Assembly: GCA_910592205.1 (NCBI GenBank)
Contig: CAJVPJ010000048.1
Location: 1-56,750, forward strand
Reading direction: 5' to 3'
Length of the DNA stretch: 56,750 nt
Origin: Paraglomus occultum
Taxonomy: Eukaryota; Glomeromycota; Glomeromycetes; Paraglomerales; Paraglomeraceae
The notes under the pieces were generated by a model, which had not been told where the DNA came from, did not search any database, and saw only the letters and a list, made by a program, of their open reading frames with translations. This document shows positions 27,161 to 38,959 of this stretch, piece by piece. The position numbers and the translations under genes were made by a program. Every line of letters starts with the position of its first letter. Position 1 is the first letter of the stretch.

Positions 27161-28570
27161 TTAATCGTCAAACCTGACAAAAATGTCCGTCAAATGCTCC
27201 ACATCTTTACTATACCCACCAATTACATCCAACACCCTCAGCCCGCCAACCCGTTGTAATCCAGGCGCAAGAGGAAAAAATTCCATGTCAAACTGCACGA
27301 CTCCATTCGGACTCAACTCTCCCAAATACTTGCTGCTCGCACCTGCCAGTAATACGGCCCCCATTTTATTCTTTACTGCTGTCACAACAATCTTCAATAG
27401 CGATGTCGTTCTATTACGTACTTTACACGAAATCGTAAACGGTGACTCTAATCGTATAACATCAGGAACAGATACGACAGAAAGATCAATATCTTCCAGA
27501 ATCAAGGGTTTCCGCGTGAGTTGACTAGTTTGAAGACGCCCCGTTTCTCCAAAGGAAGAGCGCCAGATTATGTCGAGTTTGCCCAGCGCATTGGTTGTGC
27601 GCGCAACGCGGTCGTCAACATCAGATTTGGGATTAAGCATGTAGAGATATTGACGGATGTCTTGCGGGTTGAGATAATTATAGGCGCCGAAAATGCTCTT
27701 TTTGCTAATACCGTCCTTACCGGCAGATGTCGAATTACTCGACACAGTTCCCACAACGTTTGTAGTGTCCTTTTGCCCTTCAGTATGTCCACCCACGTTT
27801 GATAAAATGTCCTTTGTATCCTCACCCCTAGTTTCGCGGTTCTCACTCTCGCCTTCTTCCACAACATGGTTCAAATCATTATACGTAAAAATATCTCCAG
27901 GTTCAAACTTCATTCTCTCCAAATACATGACCCTCTCCGCCACATTGTGAACCTGCACTTCGAGAAACACCTTTCCGTCAGCCATGTTGTTAACCTTTGT
28001 CTTGACAGCCAATGGATTCATAACCTGAAATTTGTAATATTTTCTAAACGACTTTTTCTCCTTTTCCTCGGTCACATAGCCGACCGTGCAAACCAGAGTA
28101 TGCACGCCAAGTTCTTTGATTTCATGTTGAGCTACGAATTCGCTCGCTTTACTTGACTCGAGTGTAGCCAGCGGTTTATCATTAGTGTCGATTAGACAAA
28201 AGCGCTGAGCGGAAGTTTGAAGTTCTGCTCGCACTGATACATTATAGGCGTATTGAGTGGAATCATTGTTGATGCATAAATAAAAATCGAATGTTTCGCC
28301 CAGATAGATAATACCGAACGAGGATGGTATCGAGAGTAATGAGGATACTCCGAGATCACGCAGAGGTATTTTCTGGGTTGGAGTTGCCTGCTTTGCTATC
28401 AATTCAGTGGAAGCGAGAGATTCGAGTGCATTCGATATCATAGAAGAATTCTCGTAATATACTGGATGCGTTTGCCCTAATGTAGGTTTAGATAAACGCA
28501 TTACTTTGAGTGATAAAATATGTTCGCGTTGTGAATCCTGGGGGTTGGGATAGGCCGTTTGGGCAGACAT
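27161..28570 (-). CDS. TRAPPC13: TRAPP complex subunit 13 (TRAPPC13)
   Basis: A single uninterrupted frame of 469 residues matches the TRAPPC13/DUF974 family. It starts with the HILSLKVMRLSKPTL strand, then LRDLGVSSLLSIPSSFG and YLGETFDFYLCINNDST, and continues with beta-rich, immunoglobulin-like stretches. The end is LGELSPNGVVQFDMEFFPLA followed by GGYSKDVEHLTDIFV. An acidic Gly/Ser/Thr-rich insertion around residues 245-300 is longer than in animal proteins of about 417 residues. TRAPPC13 belongs to the TRAPP tethering complex, a Rab GEF acting at Golgi and autophagy membranes. Unlike most genes in this window it has no intron. It shares a 192-bp divergent promoter with DRG2. Confidence 0.88.
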   Translation of the reverse strand: MSAQTAYPNPQDSQREHILSLKVMRLSKPTLGQTHPVYYENSSMISNALESLASTELIAKQATPTQKIPLRDLGVSSLLSIPSSFGIIYLGETFDFYLCINNDSTQYAYNVSVRAELQTSAQRFCLIDTNDKPLATLESSKASEFVAQHEIKELGVHTLVCTVGYVTEEKEKKSFRKYYKFQVMNPLAVKTKVNNMADGKVFLEVQVHNVAERVMYLERMKFEPGDIFTYNDLNHVVEEGESENRETRGEDTKDILSNVGGHTEGQKDTTNVVGTVSSNSTSAGKDGISKKSIFGAYNYLNPQDIRQYLYMLNPKSDVDDRVARTTNALGKLDIIWRSSFGETGRLQTSQLTRKPLILEDIDLSVVSVPDVIRLESPFTISCKVRNRTTSLLKIVVTAVKNKMGAVLLAGASSKYLGELSPNGVVQFDMEFFPLAPGLQRVGGLRVLDVIGGYSKDVEHLTDIFVRFDD

Positions 28571-28762
28571 TGTTGGAACGGGTGGGAAAAATGGAAGAAA
28601 AGTTGAAGGTATGTCAAATATTTATGCTTTTTTTTAGGCTGGATTGGTAACAAACAACTTTAAATGTGCAAGATGATCAACATCTGATTTCAAACTTTTT
28701 TTTTCTTTTCACTTTGCAATTACAATTACAATCGACAATAGTAGTAGTCTTAATACGAAAGT
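28571..28762. promoter_or_regulatory. Divergent promoter TRAPPC13 / DRG2
   Basis: Only 192 bp separate the two ATGs. The interval contains T-rich runs (28628-28635, 28693-28706) and no TATA box in a clear position. Confidence 0.5.
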
Positions 28763-30812
28763 ATGGGTATCCTAGAAAAAATAGCAGAGATCGAGAAGGA
28801 AATTTCTCGGACTCAAAAGAATAAAGGTATTTTTGTTTTTTCAAAATCAATGAGAATTTTTAAAAGAGTTGGAAAATTCACAAATATTAATATGCTCCCA
28901 CTGGCGTTAATAAGCAACCGAGCATCATTTGGGCTTGTTAAAGGCCAAATTAGCACAGTATAGAGTTCAATTACTTGAACCACCAAAAGGGAGCTCTAAG
29001 GTACTGGAGGATAAGCACTATTGATTAGGTTAATTCTCTTTTTTTTTTTTTATGGTTTCTTCTACAACTATTAGACATAGTCATGTGAACAAATCTCATG
29101 TTCACACTTTATAACGCTTGTTTTTTTTGGGCATCTCTTTTACATTCTTTCCTCTTTTCCTCCCCAATCTCGACTTTTAATTGAAATAGTCGGGCGAAGG
29201 TTTCGATGTAATGAAATCAGGGGATGCACGAGTAGTCTTGATTGGCTTTCCATCAGTTGGTAAATCGACACTGTTAAATAAGCTGACGAAAACTCGTTCA
29301 GAAGCTGGAGCGTATGAATTTACAACCTTGACCTGTATTCCTGGAAAAATTGAATACAATGGAGCGAACATCCAGTTACTTGATCTTCCGGGGATTATTG
29401 AAGGAGCAGCACAAGGTATGGTATTTTGTATTTGAATTTGAGGGTTGGGATGAGAATAATGACATTGTGATGATTCTAAATTTTTGTCTATGAAATAGGG
29501 AGGGGACGTGGTCGGCAGGTAGTTGCTGTTGCCAAGACTGCAGATTTGATTGTTATGTTATTGGATGCAACAAAGTCCCATCAACAGAGGTATGTCGTCT
29601 GAACATTAATCGATAAACATATGAATTAAACTGTGGATATTAATTTACATATTCTTGTTTAGGGCTCTGTTAGAGAAGGAATTAGAGGCGGTTGGCATAA
29701 GGCTGAATAAATCCAAGCCAAACGTGTATTTCAAAGCAAGTATAGACTTTTGCTCCATCACTGTCTATTGTGGCTTTTAAATTATTTGTGCTTGACAACT
29801 TTGGACAACTAATCATACTTTCGACTTTTGAATCCGTAGGTCAAGAGAGGTGGTGGAATAAGCTTTGTTTCGACTTTCAGGCTAACTCATTTGACCGAGA
29901 AGTTGGTCTATCAAATTCTTCACGGTTATAAAATATTCAATGCTGAAATTTTGGTACGCGAAGACGTTACTGTGGATGAGTTTATTGATGTAATTTTGGG
30001 AAACAGAAAGTATGTTAAATGCCTCTATGTAAGTTACGTTTGCCGTTAAAAAGTTGGCTTTAAATTCCCATAAGCGACACGCTTACAACATATTGATTTT
30101 GTAGTGTTATAACAAGATCGATTCAATAACTGTAGAAGAATTGGATAAAATTGCACGAGAACCGAACACTGTTGTAATTAGGCATGTAGAGTAAAAATGG
30201 CACCAAGACAATTATAACTAGATCATATGACATTAAGACTATTTTCCTATTTAGCTGTGAACTGGATTTAAACCTTCGGCATCTGTTGGATCAGATATGG
30301 AAATATCTTGACTTGATACGTATATATACGAAACGAAGAGGAGGTAAATTTTGTGACAACTATTTTTGCCTTACATTACCTTGCTTGCGGATTGCGAATA
30401 TAACATAGACTTTAAATGCTTGTAGAATTTCCTGATTTAGAAGGCGGTCTCATTATGAGGAATGGTGCGAATGTTGAGCATGTGGTATGTAGTAGTATGC
30501 GGATATTTGTTAATGATATACACGCGTATAGAACATCAGAAATATTCACGTTCTTGTATGTCTCGCGCGCTTACTTTGTTATAGTGCCATGCTATTCACA
30601 GATCGCTCGCGCATGAGTTTCGTTATGCTCTTGTTTGGGTATGTTTAACATTTAGTGTCAAATCATGATTTGCGATTGTTGTTATTTTCACGGGACTTAT
30701 TGAGACTGTTCGTTATGGTTTAAAAGGGAAGGTCTGCTAAACATAATCCACAACGCGTTGGATTATCACACGTAATGGAGAACGAAGACGTAATTCAAGG
30801 TGATTATACGCA

Positions 30813-30848
<36 letters not shown>

Positions 30849-30913
30849 ATACGTGACAATCGACTGACTCGCTCTAAAATTTCTCACTTTTCATAGTTGT
30901 CAAGAAAAAATAA
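28763..30913 (+). CDS. DRG2: Developmentally regulated GTP-binding protein 2 (DRG2 / RBG2)
   Basis: Twelve exons (28763-28826, 28915-29000, 29190-29415, 29499-29589, 29663-29735, 29840-30028, 30105-30181, 30255-30343, 30426-30484, 30585-30638, 30727-30799, 30897-30913) give 365 residues; human DRG2 has 364. The N-terminus [20 protein letters not shown] is diagnostic for DRG2 over DRG1. GTPase motifs are G1 GFPSVGKST (69-77), G3 DLPG (115-118) and G4 NKID (about 246-249). A C-terminal TGS domain ends [18 protein letters not shown]. In yeast Rbg2 pairs with Gir2 and associates with ribosomes. Introns 5 (29736) and 7 (30182) start with GC rather than GT; moving either junction breaks the frame. 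The last large intron has a TA repeat. Confidence 0.95.
30816..30843. repeat. (AT)14 microsatellite in the DRG2 last intron
   Basis: An uninterrupted run of 14 AT units lies in the intron between exons 11 and 12 of DRG2, 16 bp after the donor. Confidence 0.95.
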
Positions 30914-31980
30914 GTCCATGTATAGATAAAAAGATTTCAAAGCTTAATTTATAATATTAAAAAAAAGGTATCTCGTTATATTCATATCTGGGGTGGCGCT
31001 CGGTACCGGTACCCCTCAAAGTTAACGAATGATGTGGAACTGCTTATCATGAATAACATATACGTTTGATCTAGACATTTGGCCCAACTTACGCGAATAA
31101 TTTTCCTTGCTGTCCGTAATGCCATCGCCTTTCGAGTGAATTGAATCGCTGCTCTTTGAACGAGATGATGCACGGGTTGCAGCAGCATAGATCTACATTG
31201 TATTCAGTTTCTTTTAATTGAACTTACTCATGTAATTTTAAATTCGGTAGATAAATTTATTTAATGCTACCCGACCGGAAAACTTTATTACATTTAAATT
31301 CCTGAAACTCAATCTTTGAAAAAAGCAAACTCCAATAAATGCAATTATGATGCCATAAATCCACCCTCTGAAACAGAATTAACGTTCCCAATTTGACATT
31401 TTGCAATCTCAACCCAAAATTATTATACACCGCGAAAAGAAGAATCAACAAAAGAATCGTCTGGACGATATTAATATTGACTTGTCAAAATCAAAACCAT
31501 GTATTCCCAAGTTGGTATTACAAAATGAACTGCTATTGTCGATATAATGATATCTTTACGACTACTTGTTACAACAAAACACATAACTCGCTCACCGTCA
31601 AATTTTAATTGATCAACTTACAAATAAACACAAAAGTTACGTTTCGTCTATGATGCATATCGAATACGTTCTTTTTTTAAAGATCGGAAAACTGCCGTAC
31701 TTTGCATGGAGACGGGATTTTACCAGACATTAAAATCTGTTCCCTGACACGTTTCTTTCCAACTTTAATATGTAATGCTCTATTCAAATTATCTTATGAA
31801 CGTATTCGTCATTTGTAAGACAAAAGACAATAAAAATGCTGGATATAGTACAATACTGGAATAAAATAAGAAATCATATACATTCTGAGATTGTCCTTCA
31901 ACAAATGCTGTCAAGCTTGCAATGGATAATATCAGTTTCATAATATTCCATGTTTCGTAATAAGGGAAAATCATTCTCGC
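30914..31980. other. Intergenic, DRG2 3' flank
   Basis: About 1.1 kb, AT-rich. It contains GGTACCGGTACC near 31000-31012, a palindromic KpnI-like block. A 70-codon minus-strand frame at 31789-32001 starts at a non-ATG codon and overlaps the end of the next gene in another frame; I treat it as chance. Confidence 0.5.
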
Positions 31981-32945
31981 TTCAAAAGTCGGGTCATCCA
32001 AGAAGTCATGTCTTCATACGAAAAAGCCTGTCAAAATAGAAATTGTTAATAACAAATACTAAAAATTAAGAAAAATAGTAACAGCAGATTCCCACGCTCG
32101 TGTTCACTTACCAATTCGTCAAGAGCATCCACGACCCACTCGTTCAACGCAAACGCCCATGCCATTCCCAGAATCGCTATCACCAATATAAACAATATCA
32201 GCTTCTTGCCGACTCTTTTCTTTTCGACTTGTTTGGTCTTGGCTTCCTCCTTTGTGATCGCATCTTGATTGCCGAACGTGTAATCGACATCACGGAATTC
32301 CAATTCTGACGTTAGATCTGGGTCTCCTACGTTCCGAACTACCGGATACCTTTGATTCACATGAGAAAAAGTGGGCGGCGACGAAGAGCTCGACGTTCCC
32401 GTCGCTAGATCAGTCTTGCTTAAAGACCTATCGTTATCAGTCGTATCATCCTTTTTAAAGTTATCCACGGTGAAATATCTTGTCATAGGCGTCTTTGTGT
32501 TTCCATCTTCGTCACTTAACTTGTGCATTGCCTCGAAAAGTAAATCCTTGGGCGGAGGAATTGGCACAAGCCTTCCTTTAGGTGTTGGTGAGTACGTCTC
32601 TTGGTATTCTAATTCATCCCCGGTTCCCTCTCCCATTGAATCCCTGTTACTCTTTGCCCTCCTTTTCTTCTTCTTTTTAGCACTGCTTTCTTTACTTGTT
32701 GCTCTAAGCTCCTCTTGTGCTTCCTGTATCTTTCTATCTCTCTCCTCAACCAAGCTCTTCCATTTAGGCGATCCTTTCAATCTGTCAAACTCGTCGCACA
32801 GTTGTAGTTTCCGCCTCAGCTGCTTTACTCGGCTACTTTCGAGGCGTGTGAGAATTGATTGGATTTTTTTGATGGTGAGAGAAGAAATCTCGAATGACGG
32901 GTCAAGAAAAGAATATTCTTCGTCGAACTCTGATGTAGAAGCCAT
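31981..32945 (-). CDS. Unrecognised coiled-coil protein with C-terminal membrane span
   Basis: Exon 1 (32945-32112) encodes 278 residues, and a phase-matched second exon (32037-31981) adds 18 residues ending LLKRE. Residues about 20-100 are helical and charged (KKIQSILTRLESSRVKQLRR; KKKKKRR run), followed by a Ser/Thr/Pro-rich middle with PTPKGRLVPIPPPKDLLFEAM. A membrane span LILFILVIAILGMAWAFAL lies near residues 249-267, leaving a short amphipathic tail. That layout suggests a protein anchored by its C-terminus with the bulk in the cytosol. I do not recognise a family. An alternative acceptor at 32059 would give a short hydrophobic end instead, so the C-terminus is less certain than the rest. 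Confidence 0.65.
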
Positions 32946-33959
32946 TTTAGCGGATAGGCGTAATGTATGAGGCGATAGAGTAGAATGGATTCGGGTAGCA
33001 AGCCAATGGACAAGATAAAGTTAAACTGTGAGAATAAGGTTTTTGTAGCACAGTGCCAATCAAGTTGCCGTCATCCAATGACGCTGGCTTTTTAGAGTAT
33101 TTAACCAATGTATTGTATATGATATTGGGGCTCGATATATCGCACTTGTCAAATCTCTTTTACTCGCTCGCTGCAGCTTTTTCTTTTTTTTTTTTTTTCT
33201 GCTACAACTCTAAGCAAGCAATAAATCAGTGAATAATTGGCCGTCGGTAAAACTTTCGTTGTGCCAACCTAATTCACAACAAAAGCATTCGGCAAACGTT
33301 TGTGTTTGCTTGCTTTCCCCGCTGGTTAGAGTTTTGTTTATTTTTTCATTTGCAAAAAAAAACCCATCCACGTGATAACATTGTGACTGTGGTACGGTGA
33401 AACTATAGTTGGGCTAGCACGACTCTCGGATCTCCACGTGAATGACAAAGCAAAAAGCATGGGGGACTTTCTCAATTTTTAAACGGCATTTGAGCTGCAT
33501 GTGCGGACGGGACAACAAACCAACAATGCTAATACCATTACTATATATATTTGTATGTATAAAAAAAACGCTCTGTACCACATTTATTCTATGTATATTT
33601 TTCCAAGACAAAGCAAACACTTTGAGTCTTCGAAAAAGAAAAGAAAAATAAACAAAGGGTGTTGGGTAAAAAAAAAATGAAATTCTCAAAAACTCACTTG
33701 AAATTCGGAAACTAAAGAAAAAAAACTGAAGGGAAAAACGAAAAAAGAAAACAAAACAAGAAAAAAGACGAAAGGTTTGTAAACTCGCCTTTTCTTCTCT
33801 CAAATGAATATTTAAATAAAATATAGTAAAAAAAATGCAATGAAAAAATTGTAATAAACAGTCATTGAAATAAATGAAACAAAATGTGCGATTTTAATGT
33901 ATTATTCCAACCGCAAAAAATAAAAAACACTTTATCCAACATTATGTCATATTTAACAT
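32946..33959. other. Intergenic, promoter of the preceding minus-strand gene and 3' flank of the next
   Basis: About 1 kb with T and A homopolymer runs (33180-33200, 33355-33362, 33660-33780). Minus-strand frames here are Phe-rich translations of A-runs and not credible genes. Confidence 0.55.
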
Positions 33960-34982
33960 TTACACTCTTTCTAATACAGTTTCCCACATAGCACCACCTT
34001 CGCCAAACAGAGTCTGCTGCTTGGTTGGCTGAGCGACATATGCTCTTTCTCTTTCCAATTGGATTTCCTTATCTTCATTTCCACCTCCATTTATATTTCT
34101 TTCTAACCTTTTATCTCCTTCAATCATGCTAGCTCTATAAGATTTTCTTTGACTTCGTGTTAAACTTTTTCCGCTCTCTCGCCTAGCCAATTCCGGGTTC
34201 CATGATTTCCTGTTGGAATTTCTCAATGTTTCCTTTACTTCTCCTTTATCGGCATCTGGATTCGTTTCCCGTTGTTTGAGAGACGATAACAGCTTGGAGC
34301 GTCGTTGCTCGCGAGTGGTTGGAGAGCTTGGTAGGACGGATACGTCTGTGGATCGAGGAGATATGTTTACAATCCATGATTTGCGTGCTTCTCTTTTTTG
34401 TTCTATTCCATCAAGCCATTGTTTTCTCTGATCGCGTTGTTGTTCTAGACTGTCCAACCACTGTTTTGTTTTGCTGTTTCTATTGCTTTCTCTCTCGTTA
34501 CCCCATTTCTTTACTGCGGTTTTCGGCAATCTAACACTGTTATGTCTTTCGACTTGAGTCTTACGATCCCAGGTAGGTACATCTACATCTTTTGAATTGT
34601 ATGTAGCCCGATTATGAGATTGTGTTGGGAATAACAAATCACGGGCTGGAACCATGGTGACACCTTTTTCATTAACCGTACGAGGGTCGATTTTTCCATC
34701 TCTTGTGAGAGTTGAGTATGGTGAGATTGCTCTGCGTCTACGGCGGCTACGGTAAAAGCAGAGGGTCGTAATGAGAGAGAAAACGCTAATAATTATGCCG
34801 ACAATAAAGAAAATAAAGGACTGTTTTGTCATGTTCAATGGATACGTATTGGTCTTTCCTGATGCTGTGTGGCCACCATTATTAGCATTATTACCGTTGG
34901 ATTCTTGACAAGTTGAATAAGTAATTAAGAAACACGTGACAATTATTAGAATAGTTTTCATGTTGATAGAGTAATTTGCCAT
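33960..34982 (-). CDS. Unrecognised type I membrane protein with basic repeat tail
   Basis: One exon of 340 residues. A signal peptide (about 8-25, KTILIIVTCFLITYSTC) precedes a short Asn/Gly-rich outer part, a single membrane span (about 55-76, SFIFFIVGIIISVFSLITTL) and an Arg-rich stop-transfer run (78-84). The cytosolic tail is strongly basic and has a 14-residue repeat, KQWLDSLEQQRDQR then KQWLDGIEQKREAR, at 173-200, plus repeated RKSW/RKSY elements. The start may be the Met at codon 1 or at codon 8; the second gives the more usual signal peptide. No family recognised. It resembles fungal single-pass surface or ER proteins with scaffold-like tails only in layout. Confidence 0.7.
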   Translation of the reverse strand: MANYSINMKTILIIVTCFLITYSTCQESNGNNANNGGHTASGKTNTYPLNMTKQSFIFFIVGIIISVFSLITTLCFYRSRRRRRAISPYSTLTRDGKIDPRTVNEKGVTMVPARDLLFPTQSHNRATYNSKDVDVPTWDRKTQVERHNSVRLPKTAVKKWGNERESNRNSKTKQWLDSLEQQRDQRKQWLDGIEQKREARKSWIVNISPRSTDVSVLPSSPTTREQRRSKLLSSLKQRETNPDADKGEVKETLRNSNRKSWNPELARRESGKSLTRSQRKSYRASMIEGDKRLERNINGGGNEDKEIQLERERAYVAQPTKQQTLFGEGGAMWETVLERV

Positions 34983-37900
34983 CTGTCAATACATCTGCAG
35001 TTGAAGAATGTCGTAAAAAAAAGGTGCTCTTGATATTTGGATTAAATCGTTTCCTTTTCGTTGTGCGTTTTGCTAATATTATATTATTATTTTTCCGATT
35101 AACTGTTATTTCAGGCGAACGATAATCACACTCTCTTATAGTAAACCCAGTATAAAAATCCGATTCAGCTAGTTGTATTCTAAACGCTGATGCTATACGT
35201 TCTGTGTTCTTGGGTTCTCAAATCGGTGAGCGGATGAGACTTAGACAAGAGCGAGGCCCTGCTGTTTGCACTATGAATACGGACTGTGAACAGGCAAAGG
35301 GTGGGGGTATGCGTTGAGCGGGATGGATCATTTATATATGAGGGACAAATTGACTGCATGTGTGGAATATGAATAAATAAGGTAAATTATAATTACGTGG
35401 GGATAGGCGGCATTTGGTTAGTGTAATATGAGTGTAATATTAAGTTGAAGGTTTGTACTGGAATTAATAATAATAATGACAAACAAAATATACAGCTGAA
35501 AATAGACGAAACGGGTGAACGTATGGTTGATTAAAATGGTAAATATACATGCAAGCACAAATATTGTATTAGCTAATCTGCAATGTACACACCATTTATT
35601 ATTCGAGATTTTTGGTTGTTTAATATATTTAGTGCTCGTTCTATTTATATCTATTATTGTATTAGTGGCAATTTATCGTTGTTATTGCACTCTTGTTATT
35701 ATTTTTCGGATTCGGCATTGAAGAACCAGGATGAGCTGCTGCTATAAAATCTACACTCGGTCATCGAACCAAATCCAGCCCATTTTTTATCCGGGACGAA
35801 AGTTTCATATAGAATATGTTTGGTTCAGTTGTATCTTATCTCGTATAACCGGATATCTTACTCAAACATGCAAGATAAATAATTAACTGCATGCAGATAG
35901 TATTGGTGTTTTCCTATGTGATGGTAATATCGACCAATAACTGTCAAAGTGATATAGGACATGTGTGATTTAAAGTACATTTGTTTGTTTGTTGGAAAGA
36001 ACATGGTGATGAGCGACCATTTCTTGATAATGTCCCAGTGGAATAGGCTAATTTCTAATTAATGGCTTGTCAATCTTTTGCAAATTGTTTAATTCAAAGT
36101 CATGGCGAATTCGGGGGTAAAGGGATGAGTCCCCGCTGTGACGTCTGTCTTGCGTTATCCGTTCCTAAAACTTTCACATGAACTCAACATTATTAATAGT
36201 CATAATTATAACTATATAATGCCACAACCCGTGACTGCCGTAATTTTTATTCTTAGCAAAGACCATTACCACAAATTAATTAGCTTATCATAATAACACT
36301 AATCAATAACGCTTGGCTGTGCAACTGCTTTTCTCGGTGAAACAATCATGACTCGCAGGTTGATGTTTACAATTTGAGCATTCCAATGTGCATGCGCCAC
36401 CTTTAGTTTGCAGGTTCAATTGCCAAAGCATAGTGCATCTAAGGTGAAGGGCTTTCCTGCAGCCGAACATGAATATGGGAAGCTATATATAGTTAACCAA
36501 GACCAAAAATGTTTATTGAGACGAGCATTTACAATTAGACGGTTTTTAATCAGTCAATTTTGTTAACTTGTTGTGTCATACTTTCTAGAATCACAAAACT
36601 CATAGCTGAATCATTTGTATGGTTACTGAATAATTTCAATGTTATTGAAATTGATGAGTCGTCATTTAACAAGCCATGATAATGAGTGTAGCCTGCCCTG
36701 CTTATGCACCAGTCACCAGACCAAACTAACTTCAGCCTTCATCGATTTTTAATTCGCTGCACAAAAATGAATGTTATTCTCACAAAAACCGTTTTCTATA
36801 AAAAGCCAAACCGATAATTACAAACCATGAAACAAAATTCTTGTGTTCTTGTACTCTTGATTGAATGCTATTTGAAAAAAAAAAAGATTTTTGGTCATTG
36901 GGCCCATATACGGCCTTTGTTATCGTCATTCTGTATAGAAGCTTTAGATTTCGTTTATCACATATCACCTACTTTTATGTCATAACATCGTCATTAAAGG
37001 AGAAAAAACAAATTGTCCGGACGTGTGCCGTGCTTTCGGGTTCGTTTTACAACTCCGATGGCTCATTCGTAGATAGCAATAGCGAAAACGTTTCCCCGTT
37101 TTGTAACGTCCAGTACCAATGAGAGAGTATCACAGAGTTTTCGAGAACACGCATGAGCGAACTATGCTTGAGAATACCTCTTTTTCTTTAACTCTAATTC
37201 CAAATCATATGAGCGCACAGCTCACAAGCTGTCTTGGATATAATAACAATGCTGCTATTTATAAATTAGCTATTTTTAACTGTTATTAAAAAGTATGATT
37301 ACCCTTTCTAGTAGCGTACGCTTACACAATTTCTAATAAAGACGATAATGTATGGCTCGACTATTGTAATCTGTCAAAAAATGTTAACGACGTGAGCGGT
37401 GACCGGCAAAGATACGCTAGCTTTAGTACAATCGAACTCTTAAATACATAACTCTAAAATGTCGCTTATTTCTAAAAGGAATTTGAGAAGTCTTTGAGAA
37501 AATGAGGCTGAGGTTGTTTAATTACAGTAATTAATGTTAGATTGTATGTCAAAACCAAGGCAAAAACTCTTTCATTAATTTGACTATTGCGTTAGGGCTT
37601 TCCGAAAATTTATTACATGCCAAAGCGTTATCAACAAATTTCTTATTGAACCGATGTGGAAAGCATGTAATTAGTTGACCTTGCGATTTAGCTCGTTGCT
37701 CAGCCTTAACTCGGATAAGCCTTTTCTTCAGTAGGGTATTACAGTTCACGTCAAATGGGTGTAGTTGAACGATAAATCTAGTTACAAGTAATTACATAGA
37801 CAAATTCTATTAGATTTTAATAGTGAGCAAATAGACGATATATAACAATCAGATTAGTTTGAATTTGAATCTTTAAATTAACCACTATTTTTGTTTGCTG

Positions 37901-38189
37901 TTTCGCATTGATTTGTAGTTCATTAAAGCTTTTGGTTAGACACACTCAATTCATATTAATATAGGTTATCAAGTTTGTAAGGCAATTGGCGCTGCGTGTT
38001 AAGTAATTTAACAGACTAACTGATCGAATTGCAACCGCTACTAGTGATTCAATTAATGCATGGAATGATGAGTCGTCTGAATTCTTTCTCTCACGAAACC
38101 AGTGTATACTTATTCCTACTTGGACTAAGATTCGTATTACTACTGGTTATGATTGAGTTGTTGGCGACAACTACCCAATTGTTTGCAAG
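34983..38189. other. 3.2-kb gene-free gap
   Basis: AT-rich, with short open frames only. Two of them (36865-37122 plus and 37549-37749 minus) are uninterrupted but show no motif, and I could not extend them by splicing. No RNA gene, array or transposase remnant seen. Confidence 0.5.
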
Positions 38190-38501
38190 TCAGTCAAGGA
38201 AACTGGCTGATCCACGTGATATACGATAAGCTGACAGTTTCCTTTGTTCGACGTATGGAGTATGTCTGCAAATTATCGTTATCATAGTGCCATCATGGAA
38301 CGGACGGTAGGACCCCTGTGATAGTCCGTTTGAAGGTTTGACCAATCGCAGCCGACCCCCTCGACATGCAATTAAGTTTGTTAAATATACACCATCCATA
38401 TAAAGGAGTAGCAACGGTAAATCAGTGATTCTTTTGCGCACATTCTCACTAACTTGCAAACGATAGCCAGTAATTACTTCCTCGGCAAAAAGCAAAGACA
38501 T
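38190..38501 (-). CDS. Orphan open frame of 103 codons
   Basis: The frame starts MSLLFAEEVITGYRLQVSEN and has mixed composition (GC-richer than its surroundings, RGGRLRLVKP basic stretch), so it is not simple AT-translation. I see no domain, signal or membrane segment, nor exons that would extend it. It could be a small gene, a gene fragment or chance. Confidence 0.2.
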   Translation of the reverse strand: MSLLFAEEVITGYRLQVSENVRKRITDLPLLLLYMDGVYLTNLIACRGGRLRLVKPSNGLSQGSYRPFHDGTMITIICRHTPYVEQRKLSAYRISRGSASFLD

Positions 38502-38554
38502 TTATACTTTATCAAATAGAAACAGAGAAATAACGGGAGCAAGTTCTTATTTAT

Positions 38555-38959
38555 TTAAACTTCACAAGACAACACCCCATTTCTACAAATCCTCCAGGAC
38601 TCAAAACCCCAAGTGAACTCATCCATGACTATAGACTCAGTCGCAAACGCAAGTAGTGAGTTAGGTAACGTATCTATACTTGTAGAGCAAAAACAGTGTC
38701 CACCTTCATGCTGTTTTTTTAATGGTGTCATTTTTTTGCCTTTGGAAGAACGAGCTGAGTGGCATATGAAATTAAGAGATGGAGGAAACGTTGTAGTTGG
38801 GTAGCGTAAAGTATTAAAGATTATTGGTGGTGACTTGTAGGTCATTGGATGTACGTTACCAGTACTGCATAGGCATGAATGTACGGCTAACGCTGTTTTC
38901 TTTTGTTTATTTATACGCACGATACATATGTCGTCCTTTATTACACGCGCTGCCTCCAA
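38555..38959 (-). CDS. Orphan open frame of 134 codons
   Basis: The minus-strand frame is Cys and His containing, from MEAARVIKDDICIVRINKQK to SWRICRNGVLSCEV, with KGKKMTPLKKQHEGGHC in the middle. A plus-strand frame at 38613-38804 overlaps it (63 codons), and either could be the real one. The length is unusual for chance in AT-rich DNA, but no family was recognised and the first codon could be a TTG rather than an ATG. The promoter side faces the SHE3-like gene. Confidence 0.25.
   Translation of the reverse strand: MEAARVIKDDICIVRINKQKKTALAVHSCLCSTGNVHPMTYKSPPIIFNTLRYPTTTFPPSLNFICHSARSSKGKKMTPLKKQHEGGHCFCSTSIDTLPNSLLAFATESIVMDEFTWGFESWRICRNGVLSCEV

Noticed and set aside
27183-28156. Several plus-strand frames inside TRAPPC13
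   Set aside because: They are shadows of the 469-residue minus-strand frame, which has family motifs throughout.
31789-32001. A 70-codon minus-strand frame with two hydrophobic segments next to the unrecognised coiled-coil membrane protein
   Set aside because: It can only be joined to the upstream exon through an in-frame TGA; the alternative acceptor at 32037 gives a clean, short ending.
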